NCBI GenBank assembly: GCA_949957035.1
Contig: CATLIP010000058.1
Coordinates: 1-11,473, forward strand
Length of the DNA: 11,473 nucleotides
DNA from: an uncultured Lachnospiraceae bacterium
GTDB taxonomy: Bacteria; Bacillota_A; Clostridia; Lachnospirales; Lachnospiraceae
Reading direction: 5' to 3'
Shown: piece by piece, positions 1 through 6,341 of the stretch
Numbering within the stretch: the stretch's first letter is position 1
Layout of the letters: the number at the start of each line of letters is the position of its first letter
The notes under the pieces: generated by a model
Databases searched by the model: none
Seen by the model: the letters and a program-made list of their open reading frames with translations, nothing else
What the model was told of the DNA's origin: nothing
Position numbers and translations under genes: made by a program

Positions 1-653
1 AGACCAGCGGGACCGGCGTACGGATTTTTGCGAAATATCTCAAGGACGCAGGCTATATCCAGAAGAAGAATTTCAAATTATATACAGGCAACGGACCGGT
101 GGAGGTGACCTTCTTAAATGAGGACGGAAGCCGCCTTCGGGTGTCCATGGGACGGCTGTCCTTCCGAAGCGACGATATCCCTGTAACAGGAGAGAGCCGG
201 GAAGTGATTAATGAGGATATGGTATTTGGACGGACGCTGTATCCGGTTACCTGTGTTTCCATCGGCAATCCACACTGCGTCATCCCCATGAGGGAGATCT
301 CAAAGCCATTAGTGTGCAAGATTGGGGATTATGCGGAGATGGCAAGGTATTTCCCGAATCGTGTGAATACGCAGATTATGAAGGTGGTTGATAAGGAGCA
401 TGTGGCCATTGAGATTTATGAGAGGGGCGCAGGCTATACTCTTGCCTCGGGAACCGGCGCATGCGCGGCTGCGGGAGTGGCTTACAAGCTGGGAATGACT
501 AACAATAAGGTAATCGTCCATATGCCGGGCGGAGATTTGCAGGTGGAGATAGACGACGACTGGACTGTATATATGACAGGGGATGTTTTCTATGTGGCAA
601 AGATTACTTTAAGCAATGAATTTGCCGAGAAGTTACGGAGTGTGGAGGCATAA
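1..653 (+). CDS. dapF: Diaminopimelate epimerase family protein, 5' end outside the window, catalytic Cys replaced by Ser
   Basis: DapF interconverts LL- and meso-diaminopimelate in the cytoplasm for lysine and peptidoglycan synthesis, using two cysteines as acid and base. The gene enters the window already open in the frame starting at base 3. It gives 216 residues, so roughly the first 60-80 of a usual 270-280 are missing. Family landmarks visible are SGTGVRIFAKYL at the window edge (canonical form MCGNGxR), GNPHCVI near bases 270-288, R-x-N in RVNTQ near 360-374, and ERGAGYTLASGTGACAA at 420-470 (canonical ERGxGxTxACGTGACA). The substrate-binding ERG is kept, but both catalytic cysteines are serine (codons AGC at 6-8 and TCG at 447-449), and the Asn of the first loop is Thr. 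Ser-containing DapF-annotated homologues exist in Clostridia as far as I recall. Activity as a DAP epimerase is therefore uncertain; the fold assignment is strong. The GTG at 99 is internal, not the start. Confidence 0.85.
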   Translation, partial: TSGTGVRIFAKYLKDAGYIQKKNFKLYTGNGPVEVTFLNEDGSRLRVSMGRLSFRSDDIPVTGESREVINEDMVFGRTLYPVTCVSIGNPHCVIPMREISKPLVCKIGDYAEMARYFPNRVNTQIMKVVDKEHVAIEIYERGAGYTLASGTGACAAAGVAYKLGMTNNKVIVHMPGGDLQVEIDDDWTVYMTGDVFYVAKITLSNEFAEKLRSVEA

Positions 654-654
654 T

Positions 655-1080
655 ATGTATCAGGTTTACCCATGCGGCGAAGAGGGTAAGAAGTCGATAA
701 TAGATGGTCTGGTTGCCTACAATCTGGCCTGTGTTCCGGCTGTACAGGAAGAACTGTTTATTGATTTGAGCAGAAAAGCAGTGTCGCAGTCCGGGGAGAT
801 TATCGGAGGTATTATTGCCAGAATGTATTGTTGGAACTGTGCAGATGTGGACGCACTGTGGGTTGCGGAAAGATACAGAGGAATCGGGCTTGGGAAGGAA
901 TTGCTTTTACAGGTTGAGGCGGACGCACGTAAGAACGGCGCCCGCCTTATCCATCTGGACACCTTTGATTTTCAGGCGCGTGGCTTCTATGAAAGCCTAG
1001 GTTATGAAGTGTTTGGCATACTTAAGGACTGCCCCGCAGGACATAAGCGTTATTATATGGAAAAATCTTTTATTCCCTAA
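655..1080 (+). CDS. GNAT family N-acetyltransferase
   Basis: A 141-residue protein of the GCN5-related acetyltransferase fold, which moves an acetyl group from acetyl-CoA to an amine. The acetyl-CoA pyrophosphate loop is RYRGIGLG at residues 73-80, straight after the beta strand DALWV (66-70). The C-terminal half has the GNAT pattern LIHLDTFDFQARGFYESLGY (98-117), with the Tyr often acting as general acid, then a tail with DCPAGHKRYY (125-134). Length fits a single-domain GNAT. The ATG at 655 is chosen because GGAGG at 644-648 sits 6 nt ahead and it follows the dapF-like stop by one base. An upstream in-frame ATG at 616 lies inside dapF and adds an implausible extension. The short spacing implies co-transcription and probably translational coupling with the dapF-like gene. 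The substrate cannot be read from the sequence; small molecules such as antibiotics or polyamines, or protein N-termini, are all possible. Confidence 0.85.
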   Translation: MYQVYPCGEEGKKSIIDGLVAYNLACVPAVQEELFIDLSRKAVSQSGEIIGGIIARMYCWNCADVDALWVAERYRGIGLGKELLLQVEADARKNGARLIHLDTFDFQARGFYESLGYEVFGILKDCPAGHKRYYMEKSFIP

Positions 1081-1087
1081 AATACCC

Positions 1088-1172
1088 CCTTTCGTTCCAT
1101 TTCCTCGTTATAAACATATTTCCTGCCGATATAAGAAACAGAACCATGTTTCATTTAGGAGATAACGAAAGG
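1088..1172 (+). repeat. Inverted repeats in the leader of the 1184 gene that could cover its ribosome binding site
   Basis: CCTTTCGTT at 1088-1096 is the exact reverse complement of AACGAAAGG at 1164-1172, whose last bases are the start of the GGAG ribosome binding site (1171-1174). A second upstream segment, TCGTTAT at 1105-1111, is the exact complement of ATAACGA at 1162-1168, so the two pairings compete for the same 3' arm. A small hairpin, GAAACA 1135-1140 with TGTTTC 1147-1152 (6-nt loop), lies between. The complementarity is seen directly; a regulatory role is inference. If transcription begins near 1139, the upstream arms would not be in the RNA, and only a longer transcript could form these pairs. 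Confidence 0.35.
1111..1132 (+). promoter_or_regulatory. Candidate sigma-28 (SigD/FliA-type) promoter
   Basis: GCCGATAT at 1125-1132 matches the Bacillus SigD -10 consensus in all eight positions. It lies 51 nt upstream of the ATG at 1184, which would leave a leader of about 45 nt. A TAAA matching the -35 core is at 1111-1114, but the gap is 10 nt rather than the usual 14-16, which weakens the call. An alternative is a weak sigma-A promoter using TATAAG at 1130-1135 with TTATAA at 1108-1113 (16-nt spacing). Either would serve the unrecognised gene that follows. Confidence 0.4.
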
Positions 1173-1183
1173 AGATATGCAGT

Positions 1184-2038
1184 ATGCGGGGAGGATATGT
1201 GAACACGATTGAGGATTTGCGCTCGGGACATTATAAAAATTCTTACGGTGTGGAGGGAATGCTTCTCACAGGAGACCCGGCCCAGAAGAGAATCATAGAC
1301 GTCTCGGACGAGATGAAGGAGCTTGTGTTTGAAAATGTAAAGACGTCATACTATAAGTATAACGGAATGTCTGGCGACAACCAGGCGGAAGAGGAGGCAT
1401 ACCATGGCAGGCGTAACGAGTATTACAAGACCCTTGCAAGAGAAGACCGTGTGCCGGCGGCATGGACTCTGAGCCAGTTGGAGCTTAAGCTGTCCCGGGA
1501 GGTATCGGGCGCCCTCAAAGAGAAGATACCGGGATGGAGCGCCGGAGAGCCGATACCGAAAGATATCCTGGACGAGATTTTTGCGGATGAGAAGATTACC
1601 TCCATGGTGTCAGGCGATATCAGGGAAACGCTTAAAGGTACGGGCAGTACGCAGGGAGCAGACAAGGCGCAAAAGCGCAGAGAGGACCGGCTTCTCATCG
1701 GACAGGAGGACATAGACGGCGTGGACAAGAGCCTGAAAGACGGGGAAGAAAATTCAGAGAAACGCTCCGGCAGGGTAGGCTTCAATCAGGGAAAACGTGC
1801 GCGGCAGCTTGCCCAAGCGAAGACGACGGCGCAGGTTCAGATGGTCATAGACCTGTTGAAGAAGGATTTGTCGGACTGTGAAAACGGAGTCGCGAACGAC
1901 ATGTGCGATGAGAATGAAGTTGCCAAAGTCAAGGCAATGCTTAAAAAAGCCATGGAGCGTCTGGGAGAGGTTTCAGGTGAAGACGATAATGAGGAGCAGA
2001 AGGGAGGAGACAGCTTCCTAATCAATATGCTGATGTAA
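1184..2038 (+). CDS. Unrecognised 284-aa soluble protein with a helical, charged C-terminal module
   Basis: I do not recognise a characterised family. There is no signal peptide or membrane segment, so it should be cytoplasmic unless exported by another route. The N-terminal third (to about residue 95) is mixed and Tyr-rich (HYKNSY, SYYKY, NEYYK). Residues about 95-150 look helical. Residues 150-197 are a highly charged, probably flexible stretch. Residues 198-262 form a compact Lys/Arg/Ala-rich helical module starting VGFNQGKRARQLAQAKT, with two cysteines nine residues apart (C232, C241) and a following KAMLKKAMERL helix. An acidic tail ends in the hydrophobic SFLINMLM. The ATG at 1184 has GGAG at 1171-1174, 9 nt upstream. 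A GTG at 1199 with GGGGAGG only 4 nt ahead is an alternative giving a protein five residues shorter. A possible SigD-type promoter lies upstream, so a link to motility or surface functions is conceivable but unproven. The preceding leader suggests its own transcription. Confidence 0.8.
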   Translation: MRGGYVNTIEDLRSGHYKNSYGVEGMLLTGDPAQKRIIDVSDEMKELVFENVKTSYYKYNGMSGDNQAEEEAYHGRRNEYYKTLAREDRVPAAWTLSQLELKLSREVSGALKEKIPGWSAGEPIPKDILDEIFADEKITSMVSGDIRETLKGTGSTQGADKAQKRREDRLLIGQEDIDGVDKSLKDGEENSEKRSGRVGFNQGKRARQLAQAKTTAQVQMVIDLLKKDLSDCENGVANDMCDENEVAKVKAMLKKAMERLGEVSGEDDNEEQKGGDSFLINMLM

Positions 2039-2047
2039 AAATTTTTG

Positions 2048-2076
2048 TTGTGAATATCCTCAAAATGTTTTAGAAT
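2048..2076 (+). promoter_or_regulatory. Candidate sigma-A promoter ahead of the C39-like peptidase gene
   Basis: TTGTGA at 2048-2053 (4 of 6 to TTGACA) and TAGAAT at 2071-2076 (5 of 6 to TATAAT) are separated by 17 nt. They lie in an AT-rich gap directly upstream of the gene starting at 2106 or 2121. Transcription would begin near 2083 and could run on through addB. The A5T5 run just before it (2037-2046) is self-complementary but too weak to be a terminator, so read-through from the upstream gene is also likely. Confidence 0.4.
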
Positions 2077-2105
2077 ATAGTTGATATATTTTAAGGAAAA
2101 GGAGT

Positions 2106-2978
2106 ATGAGGATTATCTTGATGAACGGACAGAAGACTAAGAAAGCGGCTGCTGTCTGCTTAGCAGCCATTTGTACCGCGCTCCTTAGCGCCCCGGCGGG
2201 AACCGGTACGGTATATTCCGCGGGCGGGTCATCGAAGGACAGCGCCAAGGAGTCAGACCTTTCAAAGCTTAAATTGTCAGAGGACTTGGCTTCGGACGTG
2301 ATGGAAAGCGCGCTTCGGGTTGTTGCCATGGAAGGAAAACTGATTACGGCGATTACCGTTTTCCCAAGAAGGACAGATTATTCCCTCCCATCGTTTCCGG
2401 AAGTGCTGCAGAATCCTGAGCTGCCAAAGGGCTGTGAGATTACGGCGCTGACCATGATTTTAAATTATTACGGATATGATGTTGACAAGAAGGAGATGTC
2501 GGATAAGTATCTGCCGAAAGCGCCTGAGAATCTCCGCTATGGAGCGGACGGAAGGCTCTTAGGGACAGACCTCAACCATTATTTTATCGGAGACCCGGCG
2601 GGAGACGGTCATGTCTGCGGAACCGGGGCGATTGTGACCGCCGCCAACACCTATTTAGGAGAGCAGGACAGCGCCAGGCGGGCGATTGACCAGAACGGCG
2701 CTTCGCCGGAGAAATTATACCAGCTTGTGTGCCAGGGAATCCCTGTCATTGTGTGGGTGACGATAGACATGGCGCAGCGCAGGCCGACCACAGGATGGGA
2801 TACAGAAGAGGGAGCCTATGTAGAGTGGAGCACCAACGACCATGCCGCGGTGCTTGTAGGATACACAGAGAAGACAGTCAAAATTGCAGACCCTCTGAAC
2901 GGTCTGGTTGAATATGATAAGGAAAGCTTTGAGGCGTCCTATCAGTCCCGTTCCAACCAATGTGTCATTCTTCAGTAG
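2106..2978 (+). CDS. Secreted C39-like (Peptidase_C39_2, YvpB-type) papain-fold cysteine peptidase homologue
   Basis: A 290-residue exported protein. The N-terminus has basic residues (NGQKTKK) followed by a hydrophobic run, AAAVCLAAICTALLSAPA (residues 14-31), typical of a Sec signal peptide. No good lipobox or sortase motif is seen. The mature part matches the C39-like family. LPKGCEITALTMILNYYGYDVDK carries the presumed nucleophile C110, NDHAAVLVGY carries H246, and IADPLNG carries D262, in the Cys-His-Asp order of the papain fold. Two conserved-looking blocks lie between, CGTGAIVTAANTYL (about 175-189) and the GIPVIVWV strand. The substrate is unknown; cell-wall peptides or surface proteins are plausible. 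Start choice is open. ATG 2106 has AAGG at 2093-2096, 9 nt upstream. ATG 2121 has AGGA at 2109-2112, 8 nt upstream, and would give a more usual signal peptide beginning MNGQKTKK. It ends 12 nt before addB and probably shares its transcript. Confidence 0.85.
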   Translation: MRIILMNGQKTKKAAAVCLAAICTALLSAPAGTGTVYSAGGSSKDSAKESDLSKLKLSEDLASDVMESALRVVAMEGKLITAITVFPRRTDYSLPSFPEVLQNPELPKGCEITALTMILNYYGYDVDKKEMSDKYLPKAPENLRYGADGRLLGTDLNHYFIGDPAGDGHVCGTGAIVTAANTYLGEQDSARRAIDQNGASPEKLYQLVCQGIPVIVWVTIDMAQRRPTTGWDTEEGAYVEWSTNDHAAVLVGYTEKTVKIADPLNGLVEYDKESFEASYQSRSNQCVILQ

Positions 2979-2990
2979 AAAGGAGACAAG

Positions 2991-5900
2991 ATGTCGCTTC
3001 AGTTTATATTTGGGCCGTCAGGATCCGGAAAATCATACGGCCTGTATCAATATATTGTGGAAGAATCCCTTCGTCAACCGCAGCAGAACTATATCGTGCT
3101 GGTGCCGGAGCAGTTTACCATGCAGACACAGAAGGATTTGGTCACGACGCATCCAAGGCGGGGAATCATGAACATCGACGTCCTGAGCTTTGGAAGGCTG
3201 GCCTACCGGGTATTTGAAGAAATCGGCGGCGGGATGCTTCCTGTGCTGGACGATGTGGGAAAGAATCTGATTCTCAGAAAGATTGCAGGAGATTATGAAG
3301 AAGAATTAAGCGTGCTTAAGGGTAATATGCGAAAACTGGGATATATTACCGAGGTCAAGTCTGTAATCTCGGAATTTACCCAGTATGATATCGGGGAAGA
3401 GGAACTTCTTTCGGTTATGGAGTCTGTTGGCAGCCGCTCTAGGCTCTATTATAAGCTCAAGGATATCAGGATTCTTTACCGGGGCTTTACGGAATATCTG
3501 AGCCGTAAGTATATTACAAAAGAAGAATTGCTGGACAGTTTAAGCCGGGTAATCGGCCAGTCGGAGATGCTTAAGAACAGTGTCGTCGTTCTGGATGGAT
3601 TCACCGGCTTTACGCCTGTACAGAACCGTCTTCTTCTGGAGCTGATGCTCCATTGCCGCAAGGTGGTTGTGACAGTGACCATGGATGAGAGGGAAGATCC
3701 CTTTGTATACAGCCATCCTTACCAGTTGTTTGCCCTCAGTAAGCATATGGTGAGTACGATCATGCACCTTGCCGGAGAGAATCGGATAGAGGTCTTGGAG
3801 CCTGTCTGCAGATTTGAAAGACCTGTGTACCGTTTCCGGGAGAATCCGCCTTTGGAATTTTTGGAGAGGAATCTGTTTCGCTATCAGACCGGTACATTTG
3901 ACGAGGAGCAGGACGCTATCCAGATTCATAGAGCGAGAAATCCATGGGAGGAGTCCCTTCAGGCGGCGGGGGCCATCCGGCGTCTGGTTCGCAGGGACGG
4001 GCTGCGATTCCGAGAAATAGGCGTGATTGTAAGCAGCATGGAGGTATACGGCGACTATTTGAAACGGGCCTTCGACCTGTACGATATACCGGTTTTTATG
4101 GATCATAAGAGAAATATCCTGCTTAATTCTTTTGTAGAATACATACGAAGCCTTCTGAATATGGCGCTTCGAAACTTCAGCGATGAAAGCGTCTTCCGCT
4201 TCTTACGGACAGGTCTTTCAGGATTTACTTCGGAAGAAGTGGACGAGCTTGAAAACTATTGTCTGGGCCTTGGAATCAAAGGCTACAAAAGGTGGCAGGA
4301 GAGATGGACGCGCCGCCTGAGATATATGAAGGAAGAGGACTTGGAGCGGCTGAACCATTGGCGTGTGGCGTTGGTGGAGAAGGTGGATTCTCTGATGTTT
4401 GTGCTGAAACAGCGTAAAAAGACGGTTAAGGATATCACATGCGCCGTGTATGATTTCATGGTGCAGGAGAATCTGCAGGTTCGGCTAAAGAGGCAGGAGG
4501 AGGAGTTTCAGGAGGCAGGCGAGCTTGCCCTTGCCAGGGAGTATGCACAGGTATACCGGATACTGGTGGAGCTGTTCGATAAGTTTGTAGAGCTTTTAGG
4601 CGACGAACAGGTCGGCCTTGAGGAATACTGCAGGCTTTTGGACGCAGGACTTGAGGAGGCGCGGGTGGGTGTCATTCCGCCCAGTACGGATCAGGTGGTG
4701 GCAGGCGATGTGGAGCGGACGAGGCTTAAGGATATTCGCGCCCTGTTTTTCCTTGGGGCGAACGATGTGCATCTTCCGGGCGCCCTTCTTCGTACCGGTC
4801 TTCTGTCGGAGCGGGATCGGGAATATTTCCAGAAAGAAAAGCTTGCCCTTGCGCCGGGGGGAAAGGAGAAGGCTTATATCCAGAAATTCTATCTCTATAT
4901 GAATCTGACGAAACCCGCAGAGCGGCTTGAGATATATTACAGCAAGGTTTCTTCTGATGGAAAGAGCGTCCGGCCGGCATATCTGATTTCAGACCTTTGC
5001 AGGCTGTATCCGAAGCTTGTGATACAGGATGAGGAAGAAAAGAGCCTTTCTCAGTGGGAACTGACGGAAGAATTGGGGATTGACTGGCTGATTCGCGGGT
5101 TCCGCGGCAAAGGCGAGGGGATGGATGAGGTCTGGAAGGAACTGTATACTTGGTATAAGAAGGATGAAAGGTGGCAGAGAAAGGTGGAAAGCCTGCTTAA
5201 GGCAGGATATTACCGCCGTCCCATGGACGGATTGACCAGGAATGCGGCCAGAAAGCTCTACGGGGAAGATTTTGAGGACAGCATCACCCGTATTGAGCAG
5301 TTTTGCGCCTGTGCCTTCGCACATTTTCTGACCTATGGCCTGAATCTGCGGGAACGGCAGCAGTATGAGTTTCAGGCGGTGGATTTGGGAAATGTCTGTC
5401 ATGGCGCTTTGGAGAGATATTCTAAGAAGGTGGAAGCCGGCGGCTATGACTGGGTGGAAATCCCGGAGAAGATGAGAAAGCAGTATGTGGAGGAGAGTGT
5501 GGACGAGGCGGTGACGGACTATGGTAATTCTGTGCTGTACCGTTCTGCCCGCGACGAATACATGATTGTCCGTATGAAGCGTATGCTGGATTGTACCGTG
5601 TGGGCGCTTACAAAGCAGCTAAAAGCCGGTGATTTTCGTCCAACGGCCTATGAGCTTAGGTTCTCCTATGGGAAGATTGACCGGGTGGATACCTGCAGGA
5701 CGGATGACAGGACCTATGTGAAAGTGGTAGATTACAAGACAGGCAGCAAGGCCTTTGATATAGTCTCCCTGTATCATGGGCTGCAGTTGCAGCTTATGGT
5801 CTATATGAACGGAGCTTTGGAGCTTGAGAAGGGGAGACATCCCAAGAAAGAGGCAGTTCCGGCGGGAGTGTTCTATTATCGTATGAAAGAGCCGTTGGTG

Positions 5901-6338
5901 GAAAAACTTGAGGAATCGGAACTGGAGGAAGCGATTTTAAAGGAACTTTGCCCGGACGGTATCATCAACTTGAAGGATGAAGTGCTTGAACATCTGGACC
6001 ACAGGAAAGACGGGGAATCTCTGGCCGTCCCTGTGAAATATAATAAAAACGGCAGTCTTTCTAAGGGATCGAAGGCTGTGCCGGAGGAGGATTTTCTGTT
6101 GATGATGCGCCATGCTGCAAGAAAGGTCGCAGAGGCCCACCAAAAGATTCTGGAAGGCAGGACAGAGGCGGCTCCTTACCGAAAGGGAGAGGAAACAGGC
6201 TGCGATTACTGCCAATACCGGCATGTCTGCGGATTTGACCGGCGGATTCCGGGGTATGTTTACCGGGAGATAGAGAAGGCAGGCAAGGAAGAGATTCTTG
6301 GGGCTATGAAGGCGGATGAGGGAAAGGAAGAGGCGTAG
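2991..6338 (+). CDS. addB: ATP-dependent helicase/nuclease subunit B (AddB)
   Basis: AddB is the partner of AddA in the cytoplasmic AddAB complex, which unwinds and resects double-strand breaks until Chi and then supports RecA loading. This copy has 1115 residues, close to Bacillus AddB. The N-terminus carries a Walker A, GPSGSGKS (residues 8-15), of the inactivated-helicase half that in characterised AddB recognises Chi. The C-terminal RecB-like nuclease shows GNVCHGALERY, GKIDR (D897) and VDYKTG (D914, K916). The 4Fe-4S cluster ligands are visible as C774 in CACAFAHF, then C1071-x2-C1074-x5-C1080, the same spacing as in Bacillus. The start is fixed by AAAGGAG at 2979-2985, 5 nt before the ATG. 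The addA start follows its stop after 3 nt, so the two subunits are surely co-translated. All key residues are present, so it should be active; which Chi sequence it reads cannot be told. Confidence 0.97.
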   Translation: MSLQFIFGPSGSGKSYGLYQYIVEESLRQPQQNYIVLVPEQFTMQTQKDLVTTHPRRGIMNIDVLSFGRLAYRVFEEIGGGMLPVLDDVGKNLILRKIAGDYEEELSVLKGNMRKLGYITEVKSVISEFTQYDIGEEELLSVMESVGSRSRLYYKLKDIRILYRGFTEYLSRKYITKEELLDSLSRVIGQSEMLKNSVVVLDGFTGFTPVQNRLLLELMLHCRKVVVTVTMDEREDPFVYSHPYQLFALSKHMVSTIMHLAGENRIEVLEPVCRFERPVYRFRENPPLEFLERNLFRYQTGTFDEEQDAIQIHRARNPWEESLQAAGAIRRLVRRDGLRFREIGVIVSSMEVYGDYLKRAFDLYDIPVFMDHKRNILLNSFVEYIRSLLNMALRNFSDESVFRFLRTGLSGFTSEEVDELENYCLGLGIKGYKRWQERWTRRLRYMKEEDLERLNHWRVALVEKVDSLMFVLKQRKKTVKDITCAVYDFMVQENLQVRLKRQEEEFQEAGELALAREYAQVYRILVELFDKFVELLGDEQVGLEEYCRLLDAGLEEARVGVIPPSTDQVVAGDVERTRLKDIRALFFLGANDVHLPGALLRTGLLSERDREYFQKEKLALAPGGKEKAYIQKFYLYMNLTKPAERLEIYYSKVSSDGKSVRPAYLISDLCRLYPKLVIQDEEEKSLSQWELTEELGIDWLIRGFRGKGEGMDEVWKELYTWYKKDERWQRKVESLLKAGYYRRPMDGLTRNAARKLYGEDFEDSITRIEQFCACAFAHFLTYGLNLRERQQYEFQAVDLGNVCHGALERYSKKVEAGGYDWVEIPEKMRKQYVEESVDEAVTDYGNSVLYRSARDEYMIVRMKRMLDCTVWALTKQLKAGDFRPTAYELRFSYGKIDRVDTCRTDDRTYVKVVDYKTGSKAFDIVSLYHGLQLQLMVYMNGALELEKGRHPKKEAVPAGVFYYRMKEPLVEKLEESELEEAILKELCPDGIINLKDEVLEHLDHRKDGESLAVPVKYNKNGSLSKGSKAVPEEDFLLMMRHAARKVAEAHQKILEGRTEAAPYRKGEETGCDYCQYRHVCGFDRRIPGYVYREIEKAGKEEILGAMKADEGKEEA

Positions 6339-6341
6339 ACT

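Noticed and set aside
99..653. GTG at 99 as the start of the dapF-like gene
   Set aside because: The frame is open to the window edge, and conserved DapF sequence (SGTGVRIFAKYL) lies upstream of the GTG. The true start is outside the window.
616..654. Upstream ATG for the GNAT gene, adding 13 residues
   Set aside because: It overlaps the dapF-like coding region and would leave the well-spaced GGAGG at 644-648 inside the gene. ATG 655 fits the family N-terminus better.
2037..2046. A5T5 self-complementary run as a terminator for the 1184 gene
   Set aside because: There is no GC-rich stem, and the five A-T pairs have no loop. It is too weak for intrinsic termination.
2908..3217. Two overlapping + strand frames across the peptidase/addB junction
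   Set aside because: They are alternative frames of the peptidase end and addB start. AddB, with its Walker A motif and ribosome binding site, explains the region.
3540..4106. 188-aa open frame on the - strand inside addB
   Set aside because: It lies wholly within a clear addB coding region, has no recognisable domain, and reads like a reverse-frame shadow of codon bias. The same applies to - strand frames at 4989-5402, 5937-6368, 7173-7610, 7788-8297 and 9393-9962.
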